Assembly (NCBI GenBank): GCA_038230695.1
Contig: JBBRMT010000248.1
Span: forward strand, 1 to 6,816
DNA from: QHBQ01 sp038230695
GTDB taxonomy: Bacteria; Chloroflexota; Chloroflexia; QHBQ01
Direction: 5' to 3'
DNA: 6,816 nucleotides
Position 1 is the first letter of the stretch, and every line of letters starts with the position of its first letter. Positions 1 through 5,710 of this stretch are shown here, in pieces. Below the pieces are notes generated by a model. That model did not search any database. It was not told where the DNA came from and worked only from the letters and a program-made list of their open reading frames with translations. The position numbers were made by a program, and so were the translations under genes.

Positions 1-2236
1 AGGTTGACCCCCGCCCTGCGCCATCGCTTTCCACCCATAGACGGCCACCGTGCGCGGTGATGATGCCGTGCGAGATGTACAACCCCAACCCCAACCCCGA
101 TACCATATCCTTGCTACGCTCGGCACGATAGAAACGCTCAAATAGATGCTCCTGCTGTTCGGGAGGGATGCCGATGCCCTCATCCCTAACCAGCACGGTT
201 GCATTTTGCTCGTCTCGGCTCAGGGCTACGCTGATGTTACCGCCGCCGGGGCTGTATTTGACTGCGTTGGCAAGCAGGTTGTTTAGCACCTGCTCCACCA
301 ACTGCTCCTCGCCCACTGCCAGAATCAGTTCGTCGGGGGTCTGCAGGTAAATCGGCAATGGGGTGGTGAGCCGCACCTGCTCTACGCAACGGGTGACCAG
401 GCCAGAGAGGTCGAGTACCCGTCCCGATACTTCGAGGCGGCCAGTTGCGATGCGCGACACATCCAGCAGGTCGTTAATCATGGCTATCATCCGCTCGGTG
501 CGCTCAAGGATGGTGTCAATTGACTTCTGTAGATCGGCGCGAACACTCCTGGCAAGGTCGGCACGCGCCAGTTTGCGTGTGATCATCTGGCCGTAGCCCT
601 TGATCGTGGTAAGCGGGGTGCGTAGCTCGTGCGAGGTGATCGAGATGAAGTCGTCCTTAAGGCGGTCAAGCTCTTTCAGTTCGCTAATATCCTGGAAGAC
701 AGCAATTGCGCCGCTGATCACCTCTCGGCCGCCACTGCGGTCGTAGATTGGTGAGGCATTGACGAGTAGATCCACCCTTTGCCCATCTTGACGAGCCACT
801 CTCATTTGCGCCCCTATCACGGTTTCGCCATTCAAGGAGCGAACGATGGGCCAGGTGGAGTGCGACCATTCGCTATCATCGGGGTTGTACACCTGCAACG
901 ATTGGTATGAAGTGCTACCAGTGGTCACGTCCAGTATTTCAGCATCGAGCAGTTCGTAAGCGGTCTTGTTCATTGCAAGCAGGCCGCCCGATGGCGCGGA
1001 GATGATCAGCACGCCTTCGGGCATCTGTTCAATCACGCTGAACAGGCGTTGCCGTTCGGCTTCCGACTGCATCAGCAGGCTATCAATTTGCCGCTCGATT
1101 TCGCGCTGGCCGGTGATGTCACGGGCAATATTGAGGCCGAGGCGGACATTGCCCTGCTCATCCAGGATGGGCAGGGCGCTGGTGCTGATTAGGCGTTGCA
1201 CCCCATGCAGGTCAATCAACATGATTTCGGCGTTGCTGAAGCTTTCCCCTTTGATTGAGCGGAAGAAGGGACGTTGATGCAAGGGCAATGGCTGGCCGTC
1301 GGGGTAGTACGCCTTCATGTGTATAAACTCGCGGATGTTGCGATAATGCTGCTCTGGCTCAATGCCCATCAATTCGCGGCCAGCGCGGTTCATATAGCGA
1401 ATGTCACCTTCGGGATCCACCAGAAAGACGGCATCAGTGAGGTTCGCCAGGATGGTCTGCAACTCTTCGTTGCGGGCTTTGTAATCAAACTCCAGTTCGC
1501 GGTGGGCGCTAATATCGCGCATCAGGTTGAATCCAAGATGAACATTACCTTGCTCATCGCGCAGGGCGTTGCTATCAATCTTGAGCAAGCGGCGCATTCC
1601 ATCGAGGCCGGTGAGGTATATTTCAAGGTCGGTTATCACTTCACCCCTGGCAGCGCGGAAGCGGGGCAACTCGTTTGGCGGCACGGCACCGCCATCGGGG
1701 TAGCGGGCATCCAGCCGCGCATAATCGTCAACGATCAAGTCGGGCTGGTCGTCGCCGATACCGAGCAAGTGGCGGCCAGCAGGGTTTCGATAACGCTGGC
1801 TGCCATCTGGCTCAATCAGCCACACCCCTTCGGAGAGGTTGTCGAGTACCGCCCGCAACTCCTCGGCGCTGGCCGCTTGCTGCCGCATAGTCTGTTCGCG
1901 GGTGGTGACATCTACAGCGGTGAGCAGCACGCCGTGGCGACCATCGCTATCGGGCAGCATAGTACAGGTGAGATCGAGGTGGCGTGCGCCTGCAGAATCA
2001 GTAATTTGCAGCAGGTGAACGGCTTCCGCGCCATCAAGTGCGGAGCGTAGCCACGCCTCAGCAATATCGCTGAGGCCCAGAGCGCCCATGCTGAGGCCAA
2101 TCAATTCGCCGCCAGCGGGGGCAAACAGCGCCACGGCTCGGCGGTTGGCTTGACTTATAAGCAAGTTGGCATCGAAATAGACGAATGCTACTGGCGCATT
2201 GTCGAATAGAGTGTCTACGATTGAGATTGGCGTCAA
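1..2236 (-). CDS. Multi-PAS sensor histidine kinase (3' end beyond window)
   Basis: Translating the minus strand from TTG at 2236 gives 745 codons without a stop, running off the left edge. There are four PAS-like domains (about residues 4-118, 126-245, 256-378 and 396-522). A HisKA domain follows with the H-box SHELRTPLTTI, His536 being the likely phosphoacceptor. The HATPase domain has the N-box NNLLANAVKYSP (652-663), G1 DEGIGIP (685-691), F-box FERFYRA (699-705) and G2 GLGLGLY (714-720). The last visible residues, HGGRLWVES plus ten more, are the usual end of such kinases, so only a few residues are missing. No membrane segment or signal peptide is seen, so it should be a cytosolic sensor. 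It autophosphorylates on His and passes the phosphate to a response regulator, which is not in the window. TTG is chosen because AGGAGA lies 7 nt upstream, PAS1 starts immediately after it, and no in-frame ATG occurs until about residue 49. The ligand or cofactor of the PAS domains cannot be read from sequence. Confidence 0.95.
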   Translation of the reverse strand, partial: MTPISIVDTLFDNAPVAFVYFDANLLISQANRRAVALFAPAGGELIGLSMGALGLSDIAEAWLRSALDGAEAVHLLQITDSAGARHLDLTCTMLPDSDGRHGVLLTAVDVTTREQTMRQQAASAEELRAVLDNLSEGVWLIEPDGSQRYRNPAGRHLLGIGDDQPDLIVDDYARLDARYPDGGAVPPNELPRFRAARGEVITDLEIYLTGLDGMRRLLKIDSNALRDEQGNVHLGFNLMRDISAHRELEFDYKARNEELQTILANLTDAVFLVDPEGDIRYMNRAGRELMGIEPEQHYRNIREFIHMKAYYPDGQPLPLHQRPFFRSIKGESFSNAEIMLIDLHGVQRLISTSALPILDEQGNVRLGLNIARDITGQREIERQIDSLLMQSEAERQRLFSVIEQMPEGVLIISAPSGGLLAMNKTAYELLDAEILDVTTGSTSYQSLQVYNPDDSEWSHSTWPIVRSLNGETVIGAQMRVARQDGQRVDLLVNASPIYDRSGGREVISGAIAVFQDISELKELDRLKDDFISITSHELRTPLTTIKGYGQMITRKLARADLARSVRADLQKSIDTILERTERMIAMINDLLDVSRIATGRLEVSGRVLDLSGLVTRCVEQVRLTTPLPIYLQTPDELILAVGEEQLVEQVLNNLLANAVKYSPGGGNISVALSRDEQNATVLVRDEGIGIPPEQQEHLFERFYRAERSKDMVSGLGLGLYISHGIITAHGGRLWVESDGAGRGST

Positions 2237-2262
2237 GGGCAGATCTCCTGTGAGATTGACAT
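2233..2262 (-). CDS. Possible 9-codon leader ORF overlapping the kinase start
   Basis: ATG at 2262 opens a short frame encoding MSISQEICP and stops at TGA 2235-2233. The stop overlaps the kinase start as TTGA, an arrangement typical of translational coupling. Its own SD is the outer copy of the duplicated AGGAGA (2278-2273), with a 10-nt spacer that is slightly long. The ORF lies wholly inside the tandem duplication, so it may be a by-product of it. The peptide has no run of one amino acid that would suggest attenuation. That it is translated is an inference. Confidence 0.3.
   Translation of the reverse strand: MSISQEICP
2237..2249 (-). promoter_or_regulatory. Ribosome-binding site fixing the kinase TTG start
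   Basis: AGGAGA at 2249-2244 is followed by a 7-nt spacer and TTG at 2236. This spacing is good, and it decides the start because no ATG or GTG lies in frame between the upstream in-frame TGA and this TTG. A rare start codon behind a strong SD suggests tuned or coupled translation. Confidence 0.7.
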
Positions 2263-2363
2263 CAGCGGCAGATCTCCTGAGCGATCAGCGGTAAGGTTAT
2301 GAATCAATTAAAGACCCGGTCGTAAGATGATGAAGCCAGGACGAAAACGCAGCGGGCAGAGCT

Positions 2364-2392
2364 ATTGTATGCGGCAGTGGCGGACGTGTCAA
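2364..2392 (-). promoter_or_regulatory. Sigma-70-type promoter for the histidine kinase
   Basis: On the minus strand a perfect -35 box TTGACA (2392-2387) is followed after exactly 17 nt by TACAAT (2369-2364), one base off consensus. The predicted transcript starts near G2357, leaving an untranslated leader of about 120 nt before the TTG, which includes the duplicated SD and possible leader ORF. It is the best sigma-70 match I found in the window, and its position and direction fit the kinase gene. Confidence 0.75.
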
Positions 2393-2439
2393 GGGATAAT
2401 GAGTGCAATCTGACTTTGAATCAGGAACAGCATTTATGT

Positions 2440-2463
2440 AGAGTTGGCACTGATCTTGCTAGA
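2440..2463 (+). promoter_or_regulatory. Sigma-54 (-24/-12) promoter-like site before the Nramp gene
   Basis: TTGGCACTGATCTTGCT at 2444-2460 matches the RpoN consensus YTGGCACGNNNNTTGCW at every defined base except T for G after TGGCAC. GG (2446-2447) and GC (2458-2459) are 10 nt apart, as required. The flanks (AGAG before, AGA after) also fit the wider consensus. A start near 2471 would give a leader of about 60 nt to the ATG at 2530. No good sigma-70 promoter was seen upstream of the gene. Whether the host has rpoN or an activator ATPase is unknown from this window, and no enhancer-type inverted repeat was recognised. Confidence 0.45.
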
Positions 2464-2496
2464 AGCAGGAATTATCAACTTTCCAGCAGCCTATTA

Positions 2497-2509
2497 GCCG
2501 CACGGCGGC
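2497..2509 (+). other. Small GC hairpin in the Nramp mRNA leader
   Basis: GCCGC and GCGGC form a 5-bp stem around the loop ACG, ending 7 nt before the SD. It could affect ribosome access, but a short GC stem like this can arise by chance. No known riboswitch fold is recognised around it. Confidence 0.25.
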
Positions 2510-2516
2510 CCAGAAA

Positions 2517-2522
2517 AGAGGA
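2517..2522 (+). promoter_or_regulatory. Ribosome-binding site fixing the Nramp start
   Basis: AGAGGA lies 7 nt before ATG 2530. It supports starting here rather than at TTG 2365. The longer frame would add 55 residues with no Nramp similarity, and would begin upstream of the sigma-54-like site. Confidence 0.7.
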
Positions 2523-2529
2523 AAGACCG

Positions 2530-3900
2530 ATGGCCCTGCAACAAACGGACAGCCCAAGCACGGATGAACAGAGTGGCCCCATTATTTCACACCAGGAGAC
2601 GGCTGGCGGCGCTGGTTCACTGGAAGCGGTGATTGAGAACGAGCCGAACAAGGTCAAGCGGGTATTCAAGGTGCTTGGCCCCGGCCTGATTACCGGCGCA
2701 TCCGACGACGACCCCTCTGGCATTGGCACCTATAGCACTGCGGGCGCATCGCTCGGCTTCTCCACCCTCTGGCTGGCGTTGATAACCTACCCGATGATGG
2801 CAGTGGTACAATTCATCTGCGCCAAGATCGGCCTGGTCAGCGGCCAGGGTCTCGCCAGCATCCTGCGTAATCATTACTCGCGCTGGGTGCTGTACCCTGC
2901 CGTCCTTGCCCTGGTGGTTGCCAACACCATCAACGCGGGCGCGGACATCGGTGCAATCGCCGCTGCCATCAACCTGCTGCTGCCCGTACCCATATGGGTG
3001 ATGATCATTCCTGTCGCCCTGCTCATCCTGGCCCTGCAGATCTGGGGTTCGTACAAGCTGATCTCCAACATCTTCAAGTGGCTGACCTTCGCCCTGTTTG
3101 CCTATATTGGCTCGGTCTTCTTCGCCAATCCTAATTGGGGCGATGTGCTACGCGGCAGCTTCATCCCCAGCTTCAGCTTCGATGGTAAGTTCCTGTCTAT
3201 TCTGGTAGCGATCCTGGGTACTACCATCTCGCCCTACCTCTTCTTCTGGCAGGCCAGCCAGGAGGTCGAGGAGGAGATTAGCATGGGCCGCAAGCAGCTC
3301 TGGCAGCGCAAAGGCGCAACTGACCAGGAGCTAAAGTACGCCACCTGGGATGTGAACATCGGGATGCTCTTCTCCAACGCGGTGATGTATTTCATCATTC
3401 TATCTACCGCAGCCACACTGTTCACTCATGGCAAGCACGACATTCAGTCGGCCACCGATGCGGCTCAGGCGCTGCAGCCGATTGCAGGCAATGCCGCTGG
3501 CTTGCTGCTGGGAGTGGGGCTAATCGGCAGCGGCCTACTGGCGGTGCCGATCCTGACCGGCTCCGCCGCTTACGCAGTGGCCGAGATGTTCGGCTGGCGG
3601 CATGGTTTTGACGAAAAGCCGGGCCGCGCCAAGCAGTTCTACGCGGTGATCGCCGCTGCCACCATCATCGGGATGCTGATCAACTTCATCGGCATCAACC
3701 CGATTGACGCACTGTTCTGGACTGCGGTGATCAACGGTGTCCTCGCCCCGCCCTTGCTGGTGATCATCATGCTAGTTGCCAACAACAAGCAGGTGATGGG
3801 CAAGCGGGTCAACAATCGGTGGAGCAATGCAGTGGGTTGGGTGACAACGGCGGTGATGTTTGCGGCGGCAATCGGCCTGTTCTTCACCTGGGGACATTAA
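2530..3900 (+). CDS. Nramp/SLC11-family metal transporter with variant DPSG/SPY motifs
   Basis: The protein has 456 residues: a hydrophilic N-terminus of about 45 residues, then about eleven membrane segments (near 48-72, 74-98, 119-148, 154-172, 180-199, 219-243, 278-300, 319-352, 371-390, 394-417 and 434-454). This is the size and topology of the Nramp (SLC11) family, inner-membrane divalent-cation transporters of LeuT fold, usually proton-coupled. The unwound part of TM1 reads DDDPSG (59-64), where classical Mn/Fe members have DPGN. TM6 reads TISPY (232-236) in place of the usual MPH. The key Asp (D61) is kept, while the metal-liganding Asn and Met are replaced by Gly64 and Ser234. An acidic segment, SQEVEEE (243-249), follows TM6. 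This marks a divergent clade often annotated just as a divalent metal transporter, so substrate (Mn, Fe, Mg or other) should not be assumed and the symbol mntH is withheld. It is monocistronic, divergent from the kinase and convergent with the ABC operon. Confidence 0.9.
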   Translation: MALQQTDSPSTDEQSGPIISHQETAGGAGSLEAVIENEPNKVKRVFKVLGPGLITGASDDDPSGIGTYSTAGASLGFSTLWLALITYPMMAVVQFICAKIGLVSGQGLASILRNHYSRWVLYPAVLALVVANTINAGADIGAIAAAINLLLPVPIWVMIIPVALLILALQIWGSYKLISNIFKWLTFALFAYIGSVFFANPNWGDVLRGSFIPSFSFDGKFLSILVAILGTTISPYLFFWQASQEVEEEISMGRKQLWQRKGATDQELKYATWDVNIGMLFSNAVMYFIILSTAATLFTHGKHDIQSATDAAQALQPIAGNAAGLLLGVGLIGSGLLAVPILTGSAAYAVAEMFGWRHGFDEKPGRAKQFYAVIAAATIIGMLINFIGINPIDALFWTAVINGVLAPPLLVIIMLVANNKQVMGKRVNNRWSNAVGWVTTAVMFAAAIGLFFTWGH

Positions 3901-3901
3901 G

Positions 3902-3929
3902 GAAGGTCGAAGGAAGAAGGAAGAAGGTA
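3902..3929 (+). repeat. Heptamer tandem repeat (GAAGGNN x4) after the Nramp stop
   Basis: Starting one base after the TAA stop are four exact-length heptamers: GAAGGTC, GAAGGAA, GAAGGAA and GAAGGTA. The GAAGG core is invariant. The strand shown is the sense strand of the upstream gene. A related array follows the convergent permease gene. Confidence 0.9.
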
Positions 3930-3967
3930 GATTGCTTAACGTAGTGAAGCGTGTCTCTCGTCCCCAC

Positions 3968-4020
3968 CTTATCCTTATCCCAAGTGGCGAAGGACTGGTA
4001 GTAGTGTGGGATGAGATAAG
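3968..4020. other. Imperfect inverted repeat in the convergent gap
   Basis: CTTATC (3968-3973) pairs with GATAAG (4015-4020), and ATCCCA (3977-3982) pairs with TGGGAT (4007-4012). A small internal bulge separates the two helices and about 24 nt form the loop. No T-run follows on either strand. It could be a weak terminator shared by the convergent genes or an RNA processing site, but neither role is shown. Confidence 0.4.
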
Positions 4021-4047
4021 TCGCCGTTCGCCGCGTTACCGAGGCTT

Positions 4048-4062
4048 GGGAGCGTAGCTCCC
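4048..4062. other. GGGAGC-GTA-GCTCCC hairpin
   Basis: This is a perfect 6-bp GC-rich stem with a 3-nt loop. It could form in transcripts from either strand, but no T-tract follows, so an intrinsic terminator role is uncertain. The TAG that opens the coding-like remnant lies inside it. Confidence 0.45.
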
Positions 4063-4246
4063 CGCTGGCAAGCGCATCAATGTTTATCAAAACATAAGCG
4101 ATATGCGCTGGTGGGGCAGAACGGATGCGGCGCAAATGGTGGACCTGGTTACCACGCCTACCTGCACCATTAACCTGGCAGCGGGTAAGCAGACGATGGG
4201 CAGGGTAGAGGTTGCCAGCAAGGGCTACGCCGCCAACCCCCAGTAA
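4058..4246 (+). pseudogene. Coding-like remnant or small unrecognised ORF
   Basis: Between TAG (4055-4057) and TAA (4244-4246) the plus strand is open for 62 codons. From about 4103 on, it has the amino-acid mix and GC-ending codons of a real protein, including the segments TDAAQMVDLVTTPTCTINL and GRVEVASKGYAANPQ. The only ATG that keeps most of it is at 4103 (47 residues), and no Shine-Dalgarno precedes it. It may be the 3' end of a decayed gene or a very small gene. I do not recognise the family. The opposite strand also has a 130-codon open frame here, rich in Arg, His and Cys, which looks more like an antisense shadow. Confidence 0.25.
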
Positions 4247-4359
4247 CTCTGCAAGCGGCGGATTATCCCCCACCACTACTGTCCTTCACCATTTGTGGGT
4301 GAGATTTAGCGTCCCCACAGCGGTCAAGTAGGAGACTTCACACTGCGACAACAACCACC

Positions 4360-4380
4360 TACCTGCTACCTTCTACCTTT
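4360..4380 (-). repeat. Heptamer tandem repeat (about x3) at the permease stop
   Basis: On the minus strand, beginning inside the TAA stop of the permease, three heptamers follow each other: AAAGGTA, GAAGGTA and GCAGGTA. They share the AGGTA core and match the last unit (GAAGGTA) of the array behind the Nramp gene. The two arrays therefore form an inverted pair around the intergenic gap, each in the sense direction of the gene it follows. Confidence 0.8.
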
Positions 4381-5710
4381 ACTCGTGCCGTAGCGCGGCC
4401 AAGGGGTCGAGGCGGGCAGCGCGGCGGGCGGGGTAGAGTCCAGCCAGCAGGCCGATAAACGCAGCAAAGATTAGCGCACCGCCAATCAGCACAGCGTTGA
4501 CCTGGAAGATCTGCAGGTTGATGTAGAAACCCTGTGACTGCAGATAGGCGTTCAGCCCCCAGTTGAGCAGCAGATCCAGCAACCAGCCGCCAATAACCCC
4601 CAGCACACCGCCCAGTAGCCCAATAAAACTGGCCTCCAGCATGAACATCCCCAGGATGTCGCGGCGGGTTGCGCCCAACGCCTTGAGTACGCCGATTTCG
4701 CGGGTGCGCTCATAAATCGCCATGATCATAGTGTTGGCGATGCCGATGCTGGCTACCAGCAGGGCCAACAGTCCTACCGATGTGAGCATAATCTGCAATA
4801 TGGTGAAAACCCGGCTGATCTGGTCAATCAAGACTGGTACTGTATCCGCCTGTAGGCCATAACCCTTGATCTGGTCGGCAACGGCGTTGACATGAGGAAT
4901 AGTGTCAACCTTGACCGTGGCACGGCTGTAGCCCCGCTTCTCCAGGTAGTCGGGCTGGCGATACCACCATTGCACGATGGCGAGCTTTACGTTCGCGCCA
5001 ATGCGTACCGAGGCGTTGCGTACCGTGTTGGGACGTGCGCCAGGGGCGCGGGCATCATCAATGTTGGTGTTATTGTCCACTCCGGCAATGGTAGTGGTAA
5101 AGACCTGCTGTTCGCCACGCGGGTCGGTCACGGTGAGGTGAACCGGAGCGCCGAGCAGTTGATTATACACCGACGTATCCGCAGGGTAGGAGCTAATCAG
5201 GTGCAGGCTGTTATACAGGCTTTGCGCCCCAATAATCACGCCATCCTGGTGACTGGCATCAAAATCAGAACCAGCAACCATGCTAATCTTCCCACCACTC
5301 ACCAGAGGGTTTATGCTGCTCCCATTGCTGAAGAAAGCGGATACTGGTGCGGATTGGCCGTTGATGCTGATGTCTACTTCGGGAATAGCATCCGGCAGGT
5401 TGATGTCGGTAACTACGCTGACTACGTTGGGGATCTGCTTGATCTGCGTTACTAGCTGCGGGGTAAGCGGATGAGTAGGGATATTGTTGGGGTTGCTGCT
5501 ATCACTGCTGTAGCTGGGGTTGACGGTGATAGTCTCGAAACCCAGGCCGGAGAGGGTGGAGGTGACTTGCTGCTCGGTGCCGATGCCCACGCTAACCATG
5601 GTTACAATAGTAACGATGCCGACGAAAACGCCGATTGAGGTGAGGATAGTGCGAACCTTGCGGCGGCGCAGGCTGGCAAGCGAGTTGCCCAACATATCGG
5701 GGAATCTCAT
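4379..5710 (-). CDS. MacB/FtsX-type ABC transporter permease
   Basis: The protein has 443 residues. A short cytosolic start (RRRKVR) leads into TM1 (about 21-43). A large extracytoplasmic MacB-like core domain follows (about 45-300, Ser/Asn/Thr-rich near 66-78). Then come TM2 (about 303-330), the cytosolic coupling segment ERTREIGVLKALGATRRDI (334-352), TM3 (about 356-388), TM4 (about 405-426) and the family's C-terminal signature YPARRAARLDPLAALRHE. This is the FtsX/MacB permease fold: four membrane segments, no fused ATPase. Such pairs move substrates at the outer membrane leaflet by mechanotransmission, including peptides, antibiotics, lipids and lipoproteins; the substrate here is unknown. 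The start overlaps the ATPase stop as ATGA, and a strong SD (AGGAGG, 5723-5718, 7-nt spacer) lies within the ATPase end, so the two are translationally coupled. No MacA-type adaptor gene follows, since the next gene is convergent. Confidence 0.93.
   Translation of the reverse strand: MRFPDMLGNSLASLRRRKVRTILTSIGVFVGIVTIVTMVSVGIGTEQQVTSTLSGLGFETITVNPSYSSDSSNPNNIPTHPLTPQLVTQIKQIPNVVSVVTDINLPDAIPEVDISINGQSAPVSAFFSNGSSINPLVSGGKISMVAGSDFDASHQDGVIIGAQSLYNSLHLISSYPADTSVYNQLLGAPVHLTVTDPRGEQQVFTTTIAGVDNNTNIDDARAPGARPNTVRNASVRIGANVKLAIVQWWYRQPDYLEKRGYSRATVKVDTIPHVNAVADQIKGYGLQADTVPVLIDQISRVFTILQIMLTSVGLLALLVASIGIANTMIMAIYERTREIGVLKALGATRRDILGMFMLEASFIGLLGGVLGVIGGWLLDLLLNWGLNAYLQSQGFYINLQIFQVNAVLIGGALIFAAFIGLLAGLYPARRAARLDPLAALRHE

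Larger units (their letters stand above)
2222..2279 (-). repeat. 29-bp tandem duplication across the kinase start
   Basis: Read on the minus strand, 2279-2251 and 2250-2222 are adjacent copies of a 29-nt unit that I count as 25/29 identical. The first 13 bases, CAGGAGATCTGCC, are identical in both. Each copy carries a Shine-Dalgarno sequence (AGGAGA). The inner copy supplies the RBS and TTG start of the kinase. The outer copy carries an ATG where the inner copy has ACG, codon 2 of the kinase. Because 29 is not a multiple of three, the two copies are read in different frames. Confidence 0.9.
3901..4378. other. 478-bp gap between convergent genes
   Basis: No confident gene lies here. The gap separates the 3' ends of the Nramp and ABC permease genes. 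It contains a GAAGGNN heptamer array at its left edge and a related inverted array at its right edge. Between them lie an imperfect hairpin (3968-4020), a short GGGAGC hairpin (4048-4062) and a coding-like remnant (4058-4246). Bases 4247-4359 show only a weak stem (TCACC/GGTGA around 4282-4298). No hairpin followed by a T-run was found on either strand, so neither gene has an obvious intrinsic terminator. Confidence 0.7.

Noticed and set aside
1274..2050. 258-codon open frame on the plus strand
   Set aside because: It lies fully antisense to the histidine kinase, whose minus-strand frame carries four PAS domains and all HisKA/HATPase motifs. It has no recognisable motif and is an antisense shadow.
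2395..2403. GATAATGAG resembling a Fur half-site or a -10 box for the Nramp gene
   Set aside because: It has no palindromic partner half and no -35 element at 16-18 nt, so it is not reported as a Fur box or promoter.
2365..2529. Upstream TTG start adding 55 residues to the Nramp protein
   Set aside because: The extension has no family similarity and no SD. It overlaps the kinase -10 box on the other strand and begins upstream of the sigma-54-like site. ATG 2530 has a good SD.
2471..2529. Possible Mn or Mg riboswitch in the Nramp leader
   Set aside because: The predicted leader is only about 60 nt, with one small hairpin and none of the conserved elements of yybP-ykoY or M-box aptamers.
3884..4276. 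130-codon open frame on the minus strand, GTG start with a weak AAGGA upstream
   Set aside because: It runs through the heptamer repeat into the Nramp stop. Its product is rich in Arg, His and Cys like an antisense shadow, and the opposite strand at 4103-4246 reads more like protein. Not excluded, but unsupported.
3930..4359. Rho-independent terminators for the convergent genes
   Set aside because: Hairpins are present, but none is followed by a run of T on the relevant strand, so none is called as a terminator.
4892..5455. 187-codon open frame on the plus strand
   Set aside because: It is antisense to the MacB-type permease core domain, and its product shows no domain signature.
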